A DNA stretch of 5,943 bases from Alphaproteobacteria bacterium (GTDB lineage Bacteria > Pseudomonadota > Alphaproteobacteria > Micavibrionales > Micavibrionaceae): positions 1 to 5,943 of the forward strand of contig JAGLKS010000059.1 in assembly GCA_023140905.1 (NCBI GenBank). The letters are read 5' to 3'. The notes beneath the pieces are model-generated. The model ran no database searches and was not told the DNA's origin. It saw only the letters and a program-made list of their open reading frames with translations. Each line of letters opens with the position of its first letter. Position 1 is the first letter of the stretch. Both the position numbers and the translations under genes were made by a program. Shown here one piece after another: positions 1 through 5,687 of this stretch.

Positions 1-171
1 TTACTAAACACAGCCGTAGCAAAAGCCATTGATCCGGTAATTATGGCCGATGCTTTTGCAGGAAGTATCCAATCTGGCCGCAAAGCTTATCTTGCAGGAA
101 TTATTACACCTCAAGAAAAAGCAACAGCCTCAACCCCTCTTTTGGACCGCCCGTTTTGGCATCAGGAGTAA
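1..171 (+). CDS. thiG: Thiazole synthase ThiG, C-terminal part (5' end outside window)
   Basis: The first frame is open from base 1 and encodes 56 residues up to a TAA at 169-171. They match the end of ThiG: an NTAVAKAIDP segment, then VIMADAF, then SGRKAYLAG, the phosphate-side end of the TIM barrel, and a short tail with the A-S-T-P-L pattern. By family knowledge ThiG condenses deoxyxylulose phosphate, dehydroglycine and sulfur from ThiS thiocarboxylate to make the thiamine thiazole phosphate in the cytoplasm. About four fifths of the protein (usually near 255-260 residues) lies upstream. The AGGAG at 164-168, inside its last codons, is the likely ribosome binding site of the next gene, so the two are probably translationally linked. 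Identification rests on recognised sequence pattern, not a search. Confidence 0.9.
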   Translation, partial: LLNTAVAKAIDPVIMADAFAGSIQSGRKAYLAGIITPQEKATASTPLLDRPFWHQE

Positions 172-180
172 CAAAAGAAA

Positions 181-1401
181 ATGAACAGATATATCCGTCA
201 ACTTGCTTTGCCGGAAATGGACAGCATAAAACAAGAAACCCTCGCTAAAAGCACTATTTTCGTAGTAGGCCTTGGCGGGCTAGGCAGCGCAGCTCTACCC
301 TATTTAGCAGGGGCCGGTGTTGGCCACATCATTCTAGCCGACAATGACCGGGTAGATATCTCCAACCTACACAGACAAATTGTATACCGCGCAGATCAGG
401 CCGGGCAAAGCAAAGCCACATGCACAGGAAATTTTCTGTGTGCCCTTAACCCCGATATACATATCCATGCTTTAAATGAGCGCATAGACAATAAGAATGC
501 TCTGGAGCTGCTTTCCGCACGCAATATTGATCTTATTCTCGACGGTAGTGATAATTTTTCCACAAAATCCTTATTGAATAAAATCAGCATTGATATGGGC
601 ATCCCCCTTATTACAGCCAGTGTTACCCAGTTTAACGGCCAAATAGGTACTTTTGAAGGATATAATTCTGACAAACCATGCTATCGCTGCCTATTTCCCG
701 AACTTCCAGATATGCCAAATGATTGCGAAGAATTAGGAGTTCTAGGCACTAGCTCAGCTATTATCGGCTTGATGCTGGCACATATTGCTTTATGCCGCTT
801 ATTGAACATAGAGATTGCTCATAATGCACAACACCCTTTCGCACGCATTAATCTCAAAACACTAGAGATTGAACATTATGCATTGGAAAAAGATCCGAAC
901 TGTCCGCATTGTGCAAATATCACACCGGACAATAAGGAAAAAGAGGAAGAAAAAACAATAGGATGGGGGTTAAAACAAGGACAAGGACTGGAACCGGATT
1001 TAAAACAAACAGCTAAACATGCCGATGAAAAAGAAAAAGAAAAAGAAGAGAACAAAGCTAAAGATCTTACCCCTCTTCTTGATGAAGACGATAAAAAACC
1101 AGTCTCACCAATGCCACAAATATGCAGCATCAGTATTCACCAGATTGAAGATTTCGACAGCTTTATTATCGATGTGCGCCAAGCTGAAGAAATTGAGTTT
1201 GCGCCGATTGACCATCCTCTAATAACACAACGCCCGCACAATATCCCCTTACCTGAACTGGGTTCTCATATAGATGATCTTCCTAAAGATAAGCGCATAG
1301 CTTTTATTTGCTCAAAAAACACATACAGTCTGTACGCTGCTCAATATCTTATGACGAAAGGTTTTGAAAACGTGTGCATATTAGACAGGTTTTCTTTCTA
1401 A
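181..1401 (+). CDS. thiF: ThiF/MoeB-type adenylyltransferase with C-terminal rhodanese-like domain
   Basis: 406 residues. Residues 1-245 form an E1-like domain: the nucleotide loop GLGGLGS at 30-36, acidic D54-x-D56, N62 and R65-Q66, K78, and DGSDNF at 121-126. The zinc cysteine pairs are C167/C170 and C241/C244. C182, in DCEELGVLG, sits where ThiF/MoeB carry the conserved cysteine. Such enzymes adenylate the C-terminal glycine of a ubiquitin-like sulfur carrier; nine bases behind thiG, the partner is most likely ThiS. Residues about 250-310 are a lysine/glutamate-rich, probably disordered linker. Residues about 313-406 look rhodanese-like (IIDVR at 329-333, C377 at the active-site position, GFENV at 394-398). 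However, the loop reads CSKNTYS rather than the usual C-x-x-G-x-R-S and the closing GG-x-x-x-W is absent, so sulfurtransferase activity is uncertain. AGGAG at 164-168 supports the ATG. The symbol is inferred from context; moeB or a dual-use enzyme is possible. Confidence 0.85.
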   Translation: MNRYIRQLALPEMDSIKQETLAKSTIFVVGLGGLGSAALPYLAGAGVGHIILADNDRVDISNLHRQIVYRADQAGQSKATCTGNFLCALNPDIHIHALNERIDNKNALELLSARNIDLILDGSDNFSTKSLLNKISIDMGIPLITASVTQFNGQIGTFEGYNSDKPCYRCLFPELPDMPNDCEELGVLGTSSAIIGLMLAHIALCRLLNIEIAHNAQHPFARINLKTLEIEHYALEKDPNCPHCANITPDNKEKEEEKTIGWGLKQGQGLEPDLKQTAKHADEKEKEKEENKAKDLTPLLDEDDKKPVSPMPQICSISIHQIEDFDSFIIDVRQAEEIEFAPIDHPLITQRPHNIPLPELGSHIDDLPKDKRIAFICSKNTYSLYAAQYLMTKGFENVCILDRFSF

Positions 1402-1462
1402 AGCTGGCTAATAACAACGTGCAAGAGTAAATGCAACCGACTATAAGCCAGCACAACAGATT

Positions 1463-2791
1463 CTAAGCTAATTGAGAAGCAGGTTCCTCTACAACGGCCT
1501 CATCATCATTTGCGCTTTGTCTGTCAACACATGCAGCAAAAGCCTCAAGCGAGAGATTAATATTAGGCGCATGACGAGCAATAAAATCAGCATTAAGCGG
1601 CTCTCCGTTTTGGTAAGCATTTAATACCTCATCTCCATCATAATCACAGCCTGACAAGCGCAACGTCAATGTTTCAGGTTCTTCACCAAAGCCTGTGCCA
1701 TTAAGTGTAACTAGCCCGTGAGTTTCAAGCAGATACTTTTCAAGCTCTTCACTTGTTCTTACGCCTTTGCGCAATAGAACATCCCGGAAATCCTTAAAGT
1801 CAGGATAAAGATAGAACGCGCCCTGCGGCAAAGAACATGTAAGCCCTATATCACGAAGACCTTTCGCGATATAGGTATTAACAAAATCATATATCGCACA
1901 ACAATCGCTAACATAGTTTTCTATGTCCTCATGGCCTTTATAAGCTTCAAGAACAGCATATTGCACAGGAGATGGTACACATGACCATGTTTCACTCGCG
2001 ATACAAACCATAAGGTCTTTCAATCCTTCGATTGATTTTGGGATAATCGCCAAACCAACACGCCACCCACCAAGAGCCATATGTTTGGAAAGTCCTGTAG
2101 ACACTATTGTATGATCCGGGGCATATTTCGAAATACTGCGATATATGCCATCATAAGAAACCAAACCATATATTTCATCGGAAATGATAAAGATATCTTC
2201 ATCAATACAAACCTGAGCAATTGCTGCCAATTCAGGCTCACTAATTGTTAGTCCTGTCGGATTATTCGGATAATTAAGAATAATCTTAGTTGGGTTTTTA
2301 CCCTCTTCACGCGCTCGTATAATAGTATTACGCAACGCCTCAGCATTGATATGATACCCTTCATCATCCAGTTGCGTTGATACTTTTATAACTTCAGTAC
2401 CCAACATTTTAGCCTGAGGCTCGTAGCTAACCCAACTAGGAACAGGCATTAAAAGATCGCCTTTAACAGCCAACTGCGCAGCATACAGTATCAGCTTACT
2501 ACCCGGAGCGATAATCACATCATGTGTTGACGGATCAACATCTATTATGTCGCTGTAATATGATAGAACGGCCTCGCAAAGTTCACTTAATCCGATAGAT
2601 GGCAAATATTTATTATTTGAGGCATGCTTGATTAGAGCTTCTTTAAGTCGAACAGGCACTGGAAATGGTGCTTGTCCGAATCCCATATGTAGAATTGTCT
2701 GTCCTTGTTCTCTCAAACGACTAACAGCTTCATTTGCTGCAAGGGTCGGCGAAAGTTTTAACTTTTGACTAGTACAATTTAAAGTAACCAT
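1463..2791 (-). CDS. PLP-dependent class I/II aminotransferase (aspartate aminotransferase family)
   Basis: 442 residues from the chosen ATG. Fold-type I signatures are intact (numbering from this ATG): NYPNNPTG at 173-180, the pyridine-binding aspartate in SDEIY (D205, Y208), the Schiff-base lysine K236 in TGLSKHMALGGWR with R244, and the carboxylate-binding arginine R378 in LTLRLS. An N-terminal GFGQAPFPVP segment and the ASETWSCVPSPVQYA stretch suggest a broad aspartate/aromatic-type subfamily; the real amino donor cannot be read from sequence. A GTG at 2809 would add six residues, but GAGG (CCTC at 2797-2800 on the + strand) lies five bases before the ATG at 2791, so I prefer the ATG. After the core there is a C-terminal extension of roughly 40 residues, ending in an acidic alanine-rich tail, longer than the usual 390-400. 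It is convergent with thiF and 130 bases downstream of ppa, probably with its own promoter. Confidence 0.88.
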   Translation of the reverse strand: MVTLNCTSQKLKLSPTLAANEAVSRLREQGQTILHMGFGQAPFPVPVRLKEALIKHASNNKYLPSIGLSELCEAVLSYYSDIIDVDPSTHDVIIAPGSKLILYAAQLAVKGDLLMPVPSWVSYEPQAKMLGTEVIKVSTQLDDEGYHINAEALRNTIIRAREEGKNPTKIILNYPNNPTGLTISEPELAAIAQVCIDEDIFIISDEIYGLVSYDGIYRSISKYAPDHTIVSTGLSKHMALGGWRVGLAIIPKSIEGLKDLMVCIASETWSCVPSPVQYAVLEAYKGHEDIENYVSDCCAIYDFVNTYIAKGLRDIGLTCSLPQGAFYLYPDFKDFRDVLLRKGVRTSEELEKYLLETHGLVTLNGTGFGEEPETLTLRLSGCDYDGDEVLNAYQNGEPLNADFIARHAPNINLSLEAFAACVDRQSANDDEAVVEEPASQLA

Positions 2792-2818
2792 GACTGCCTC
2801 TATTTTCACTGTAACTGA

Positions 2819-2851
2819 ACTGTGTGAACCACACAGTCAATCGCTATCATA
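2819..2851 (-). promoter_or_regulatory. Candidate promoter/operator of the aminotransferase gene: -10 box and 19-bp dyad
   Basis: On the - strand TATGAT (2846-2851) is a plausible -10; no good -35 is seen at 16-18 bp. Just downstream lies a perfect inverted repeat, ACTGTGTG (2819-2826), three bases, then CACACAGT (2830-2837), ending 27 bases before the ATG. It would cover roughly +2 to +20 of the transcript, a place suited to a repressor operator or a 5'-leader hairpin. There is no T-run after it in the reading direction, so it is not an intrinsic terminator for ppa. The dyad is seen directly; its function is inferred. Confidence 0.4.
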
Positions 2852-2921
2852 ATAAAATAAAGGCGTAAAGTTCTGCTTCACGAATTCCACAGAAACATAG
2901 GCTGCGGTGCAGCAAAAAAAG

Positions 2922-3461
2922 CTATGCTGATTTTTCAGTTTTCGCGTTTTTTATTCCCTCTTCAATTAGAGCCTTGGCATGCGAAGAACCTTGCCAGCCC
3001 TGAATTTTCACCCATTTTCCCTTTTCCAAATCTTTGTAATGTGTAAAGAAATGTTCGATCTCATCAAGCAAAATCTGCGGCAAATCGCTATACTCCTCAA
3101 CCTTGCTAAACATGGGGTGTGTTTTATCAACCGGCACAGCTAAAATCTTTTCATCCTGACCGCCATCATCTTCCATGACCAAAACACCAACCGGACGCGC
3201 ATTGATAACGGCTCCGGGTAAAATGGAATGCTGAGCATAAACAAGCACATCAACCGGATCACCATCGCCGCCTAATGTTTGTGGAATAAAGCCATAATTA
3301 GCCGGATAGAACATTGGTGTATGCACAAAACGATCAACAAATAACGCACCGGATTCTTTGTCTATCTCGTATTTAACAGGCACACCGCCCGCCGTGTTTT
3401 CTATAATAACATTAATATTGTTTGGCACATCTTTGCCCGCAGAAATTTTAGAAATATCCAT
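2922..3461 (-). CDS. ppa: Inorganic pyrophosphatase, family I (soluble)
   Basis: 179 residues, the usual length for bacterial family I enzymes. It hydrolyses pyrophosphate to two phosphates in the cytoplasm with Mg2+, pulling biosynthetic reactions forward. The signature DGDPVD is at 66-71 (metal ligands D66, D68, D71). The other active-site residues are in place by alignment to the E. coli enzyme: E21, K30, E32, R44, Y56, D98/D99, D103, K105, Y142 and K143. The ATG has GAGGA (TCCTC at 3471-3475 on the + strand) nine bases upstream. It is the first gene on its strand after a gap of nearly 300 bases, so it should have its own promoter there, but I found no convincing one. It is followed 130 bases later by the aminotransferase; co-transcription is possible but no functional link is apparent. 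Confidence 0.97.
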   Translation of the reverse strand: MDISKISAGKDVPNNINVIIENTAGGVPVKYEIDKESGALFVDRFVHTPMFYPANYGFIPQTLGGDGDPVDVLVYAQHSILPGAVINARPVGVLVMEDDGGQDEKILAVPVDKTHPMFSKVEEYSDLPQILLDEIEHFFTHYKDLEKGKWVKIQGWQGSSHAKALIEEGIKNAKTEKSA

Positions 3462-3475
3462 TATTTTGTTTCCTC

Positions 3476-3753
3476 AAATTACTATTAGAACCCTGTATTT
3501 ATACACCACGTACTTATACAGAGCACATCGAAAGTTACATCTTAACTTTACATTAATGATGAACATTTTTACGCGCCCCGACCTTAAACAGCAAGGAGTT
3601 TTATAAAAATCATGTGGGGTTTAGTTAACTTTAGAGCGAAGTTTTCCTGAAGAAATTTTTACACATATAAGAAAAGGTGCAAACAAACACGCTCCCCAAA
3701 CGATCAAGACTAAAATGCATTATAGGCAACTAAGAATAGACGCCTCTCACAAA
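3476..3753. other. Intergenic stretch with no supported gene
   Basis: AT-rich DNA between the ppa leader and the small - strand ORF. The direct repeats TTATACA at 3499-3505 and 3514-3520 lie in the presumed ppa promoter region, with TATA-like boxes but no matching -35. Two tiny + strand reading frames (16 codons from 3556; 12 codons from 3612, with AGGAG at 3594-3598 fourteen bases before it) are too short and poorly spaced to call. No hairpin with a T-run was found. Confidence 0.6.
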
Positions 3754-3885
3754 TTATTGCTGCGGATGCTCTTCCTGAGCATAGTTATCATTAGATCGAC
3801 GGATCATCATTCTGGGTAATATTTTTTCACTTTCAGCAGACACAAACATTATACCTTTTGCACCAAGAGCACACGCACTAATCAT
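3754..3885 (-). CDS. Small hypothetical protein, 43 residues
   Basis: An ATG-started frame of 44 codons including TAA. Its signals are better than chance: AAGGTG lies eight bases before the ATG, and a near-consensus sigma70 promoter (next entry) would start transcription about 30 bases upstream of the ATG. The product begins MISACALGAKGIMFVSA, weakly hydrophobic and small-residue rich, continues with a basic middle (LPRMMIRRS, residues 23-31), and ends polar and acidic (QEEHPQQ). The first 16 residues could be a poor membrane or signal segment, but no clear signal peptidase or lipobox site is seen. I do not recognise the family. No terminator follows before ppa. The transcript could instead be a regulatory RNA whose ORF is incidental. 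Confidence 0.5.
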   Translation of the reverse strand: MISACALGAKGIMFVSAESEKILPRMMIRRSNDNYAQEEHPQQ

Positions 3886-3921
3886 AATTAGTTCACCTTA
3901 TATTTTTGCTGTTATTCTGAG

Positions 3922-3950
3922 ATTATAATATTTTTTTGTGCAATTTTCAA
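3922..3950 (-). promoter_or_regulatory. Near-consensus sigma70 promoter for the 43-residue ORF
   Basis: Read on the - strand: TTGAAA (3945-3950), a 17-base A/T-rich spacer with an A7 run, and TATAAT (3922-3927). That is 5/6 and 6/6 matches at ideal spacing. The expected start is near 3915, giving a leader of about 30 nt to the ATG at 3885. It is one of the two best promoters in the window. Confidence 0.7.
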
Positions 3951-4023
3951 TCATAAACTTACAAACAAAATTTGCGGCTTCTTCAAAAACAAGTTCGCTA
4001 GTGCAGCATTTTTCCGTTCTAAA

Positions 4024-4164
4024 GGTGGCGAAGATATCGGAGAAAACCTACGATAGAGACATGTAACGCACTGAAAAAGTAAAGCAAATTACTATATAGA
4101 GGTGACGAAGGCACCGGAGACGTTACATCTACGGAGGCGTTACGTCTACGAATTTACGCACTGA
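4024..4164. repeat. Imperfect duplication containing a 17-bp tandem repeat
   Basis: Copy A (4024-4074) and copy B (4101-4164) share a 20-bp left block (4024-4043 and 4101-4120, 16/20 identical, core CGAAG and CGGAGA) and an 11-bp right block ending ACGCACTGA (4064-4074 and 4154-4164, 10/11). Copy B is longer because it contains two tandem 17-bp units, 4116-4132 and 4133-4149, of the form GGAG(A/G)CGTTAC(A/G)TCTAC. ATGTAACG at 4061-4068 is the exact reverse complement of CGTTACAT at 4121-4128, so the copies could also pair. Both frames are broken by stops and no start codon is suitable, so I treat it as non-coding or decayed. Confidence 0.6.
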
Positions 4165-4214
4165 GATTCACGCGCAAATAAGAAAACGCCCTAAAATTAA
4201 GGCGTTTTCTTTTT
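4105..4214 (+). ncRNA. Possible small RNA ending at the bidirectional terminator
   Basis: A candidate + strand promoter, CTGAAA (4071-4076), 16 bp, TATATA (4093-4098), would start transcription near 4105. The intrinsic terminator at 4181-4214 would end it after about 110 nt, with no ORF carrying a start codon between. The RNA would contain both 17-bp tandem units. The terminator is strong, but the promoter is only moderate and AT-rich DNA gives such matches easily. The hairpin may serve only csp on the other strand. Confidence 0.22.
4181..4214. terminator. Bidirectional intrinsic terminator downstream of csp
   Basis: Perfect 10-bp inverted repeat AGAAAACGCC (4181-4190) / GGCGTTTTCT (4201-4210) with a 10-base loop. 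On the + strand it runs into five T's (4210-4214). On the - strand the stem end is followed by TTATTT. For csp, whose stop is at 4260, this lies about 50 bases downstream, a normal position. The A/T symmetry allows termination in both directions. Confidence 0.85.
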
Positions 4215-4259
4215 AAACTATCATGCACATACCACAAAACGCAGCATATACAAAAGAAA

Positions 4260-4469
4260 CTAATCTACTGCTTTCAAGTTACCAGCAGCTTGCTTACCGC
4301 GATTTTCCTGAAGTTCGTATTCAACTTTCTGTCCTTCATTAAGCGAGCGCATACCAGCTTGCTCAACTGCAGAGATATGAACAAAAACATCATTACTACC
4401 ATCATCAGGCATGATAAAACCAAAACCTTTTGTTGCATTAAACCATTTCACGGTTCCTACTTGTGACAT
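4260..4469 (-). CDS. cspA: Cold-shock protein, CspA family
   Basis: 69 residues, one complete cold-shock domain. It has [15 protein letters not shown] at 5-19 with the RNP1 motif (KGFGFI, 14-19) and the RNP2 motif VFVHI at 28-32, followed by [11 protein letters not shown], a form common in alphaproteobacteria. These small OB-fold proteins bind single-stranded RNA and DNA and act as RNA chaperones or antiterminators in the cytoplasm; whether this copy is cold-induced cannot be told from the coding sequence. The ATG has AAGGAG (CTCCTT at 4480-4485 on the + strand) ten bases upstream. The gene is monocistronic: divergent from the CNBD gene and closed by the hairpin at 4181-4214. The symbol marks the family; genomes usually carry several paralogues. 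Confidence 0.95.
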   Translation of the reverse strand: MSQVGTVKWFNATKGFGFIMPDDGSNDVFVHISAVEQAGMRSLNEGQKVEYELQENRGKQAAGNLKAVD

Positions 4470-4574
4470 ATTAGGGTCACTCCTTCTATTACTTGTATTA
4501 AAAAAACTATCGTCTCTTTGTTATATTCACCTACGCCTTTATTCAAGGTGAGCAAATTCCCAAAGATTGTCGTG

Positions 4575-4603
4575 ATTAGACAGTGTCTTGATGAAAATAG
4601 CAA
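4575..4603 (-). promoter_or_regulatory. Candidate csp promoter giving a leader of about 100 nt
   Basis: On the - strand TTGCTA (4598-4603), 17 bp, TCTAAT (4575-4580), 4/6 and 5/6 matches. The start would be near 4568, about 98 nt before the csp ATG; long leaders are typical of thermoregulated csp mRNAs. Within the leader TCACCT and AGGTGA (4528-4533 and 4546-4551) can form a 6-bp stem. A second candidate, TTGAAT (4541-4546), 15 bp, TATAAC (4520-4525), would give a leader of about 45 nt. Confidence 0.45.
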
Positions 4604-4638
4604 GAAAAGAGTTACTTGGGGTATACGATATTTTTATT

Positions 4639-4658
4639 GAATACTATAGAATACTATA
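4639..4658. repeat. Perfect 10-bp tandem repeat between divergent csp and CNBD genes
   Basis: GAATACTATA occurs twice in direct succession (4639-4648, 4649-4658), and the second copy runs into TATAAT (4655-4660). The 10-bp period places both copies on the same helix face. It may be part of a regulatory site for either flanking gene or a small slippage repeat. Confidence 0.5.
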
Positions 4659-4711
4659 ATTAGTGGCATGTGCATAAAAAAATTAACGCTGGATATTTTT
4701 ATACAAAAATC

Positions 4712-4720
4712 TGCTAAACT
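4712..4720 (+). promoter_or_regulatory. Possible extended -10 promoter for the CNBD gene
   Basis: TGCTAAACT (4712-4720) fits the extended -10 pattern TG-N-TA-N3-T. No -35 is recognisable 17 bp upstream. Transcription would begin near 4727, about 36 bases before the ATG at 4763. The TATAAT at 4655-4660 is an alternative -10, also without a good -35. Confidence 0.3.
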
Positions 4721-4762
4721 GCCTGTCAGACATTCGTCTATCACGTGAAAGACTATTTATTT

Positions 4763-5362
4763 ATGGCATCAGACACTAGTATCCTAGAACGTAGCGCTAT
4801 CCAAAAAGGAAAAGTTTTTATTCATGCCGGAGATGAAATTTCGCGGGCCTACGTCATTCAAAATGGTGAGGTTGTTGCTTTTACCATGCAAAATGACCGG
4901 AAAATTGAAGTCTCCCGTTTCGGCCCTGACTCTATTATTGGCGAATTAGGGCTAGTTTCTGACGAAATCTCCCTCCTTAGCTATGAAACTCTTACTTTGT
5001 GCACTGTTGTAACTGTTACCCGTCAAGAGTTTCAAAAACGCCTGCATAAAGCCGATAAAAATGTCTCAACAATCATGGAACACGCTGTTAAAAAGATCAG
5101 TTATTATGAGAACATCGAAACACAAAAAGCTGTTAAAGCTGCTGAAATAGACGAGACAGCTTATTTATTAATGAACAACCTGCTAAAAGGCATTTCACAC
5201 GATAGAAAGATGGAATATGAAGATGCTATTTTGCCGCATCTTAATGGCTTGATTAAAGCGATAAAAAGCATAAAGAAATCTAAAAAAGAAACAATGACAG
5301 TTTTTGATGAAGAAGGAAACGCTACTGAAGAAACCGAAGCGCCGGATATTTCTATGGAATAA
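4763..5362 (+). CDS. Cyclic nucleotide-binding-domain protein without a DNA-binding domain
   Basis: 199 residues from the ATG. A GTG at 4745 (adding MKDYLF) is possible; neither start has a good ribosome binding site, with GAAAG eleven bases before the ATG the best available. Residues about 10-95 form a CNBD-type beta roll: KGKVFIHAGDE at 15-25, RAYVIQNGEVVAF at 28-40, and FGPDSIIGELGLV at 53-65, which contains the GEL of the phosphate-binding cassette. The arginine normally a few residues after GEL in cAMP/cGMP binders is missing (SDEISLLSYETLTL), so the ligand may differ or be absent. Unlike Crp/Fnr proteins there is no winged helix-turn-helix. The second half (about 95-175) is predicted helical and lysine-rich, ending in an acidic tail (DEEGNATEETEAPDISME). 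That suggests a sensor or scaffold acting by protein contacts in the cytoplasm; the partner is unknown. It stands alone, divergent from csp, with repeats downstream. Confidence 0.8.
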   Translation: MASDTSILERSAIQKGKVFIHAGDEISRAYVIQNGEVVAFTMQNDRKIEVSRFGPDSIIGELGLVSDEISLLSYETLTLCTVVTVTRQEFQKRLHKADKNVSTIMEHAVKKISYYENIETQKAVKAAEIDETAYLLMNNLLKGISHDRKMEYEDAILPHLNGLIKAIKSIKKSKKETMTVFDEEGNATEETEAPDISME

Positions 5363-5430
5363 CCGTTCTAGCCTTCTGTTTTCACCTAATGTCATCTCAC
5401 CCCTGTTACGTGCCGTTAGTTTGCTATAAC

Positions 5431-5506
5431 AGGCCAAACCTCAATAAAAATAAAGCCCCCTTCAAGGATAATTTCGTTTAAGGCCTTATCAGGCCTAAAC
5501 CTCAAT
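5431..5506. repeat. Direct repeats and a long hairpin downstream of the CNBD gene
   Basis: AGGCC(T)AAACCTCAAT occurs at 5431-5445 and 5491-5506 (one base inserted). The second copy also forms a hairpin: GTTTAAGGCCT (5476-5486), loop TATC, AGGCCTAAAC (5491-5500), a 10-bp stem with one bulged A. No T-run follows on the + strand, so it is not a clear terminator for the CNBD gene. A + strand 7-bp pair CCTGTTA (5402-5408) / TAACAGG (5427-5433) is also present. Confidence 0.55.
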
Positions 5507-5511
5507 GAAGA

Positions 5512-5661
5512 ACCCCGCCGCAAGCAGCAGGGTATCACGTCATTGCGAGGAGCCGCGCCATAGTTTTGACGAAGGCGGGCGACGCGACAATCTAGAGTCT
5601 TTCTTGTAGCACTGGATCGCCACGCTTCGCTCACGATGACGAACGCAGCAAGCTGCGGGGA
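5512..5661. repeat. RPE-like palindromic intergenic element with outer inverted arms
   Basis: The core runs from CGTCATTGCGAG (5538-5549) to CTCACGATGACG (5630-5641), complementary except for G-T type mismatches; further inside lie GCGACAATC and GGATCGC. This is the widespread 'GTCATTGCGAGG ... GGATCGCCACG' repeat family, familiar from Rickettsia palindromic elements and other alphaproteobacteria. It is nested in outer arms CCCCGCCGCAAGCAGC (from 5513) and GCAGCAAGCTGCGGGG (5646-5661), about 12 of 16 positions complementary. The right outer arm is itself a small palindrome. The element is distinctly richer in G+C than its surroundings. A - strand open frame across it is a by-product of the palindrome, not a gene. 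Confidence 0.75.
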
Positions 5662-5687
5662 ATTAAACCCGAAAGTGATTAAAATAT

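Noticed and set aside
1019..1222. + strand frame with a poly-lysine start inside thiF
   Set aside because: It is an out-of-frame shadow of the K/E-rich linker of thiF, without its own start signals.
1403..1452. GCTGGCT (1403-1409) / AGCCAGC (1446-1452) pair between the convergent thiF and aminotransferase genes
   Set aside because: A 7-bp stem with a 36-base loop and no T-run; too weak to call a terminator, though no better one exists between the two genes.
2884..2926. Hairpin GCTGC-GGT-GCAGC next to seven A/T after ppa
   Set aside because: On the ppa strand the T-run precedes the stem instead of following it, and the stem is only 5 bp, so it does not fit an intrinsic terminator.
3556..3650. 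Tiny + strand ORFs of 16 and 12 codons with an AGGAG between them
   Set aside because: Too short, with poor spacing and no promoter; chance occurrence is likely in AT-rich DNA.
4024..4034. GGTGGCGAAG resembling a piece of 16S rRNA
   Set aside because: Only about ten bases match and the flanks do not follow rRNA sequence or structure.
3900..4046. - strand reading open for about 49 codons across the small-ORF promoter (contains CTSELVFEEAANFV)
   Set aside because: It has no start codon at a usable position and overlaps a strong promoter and repeat copy A; it may be a decayed gene fragment but cannot be supported.
4083..4181. + strand frame ending just before the terminator (GDEGTGDVTSTEALRL)
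   Set aside because: It is preceded by a stop at 4080-4082 with no start codon in between; copy A is not open in the corresponding frame, so coding is unlikely.
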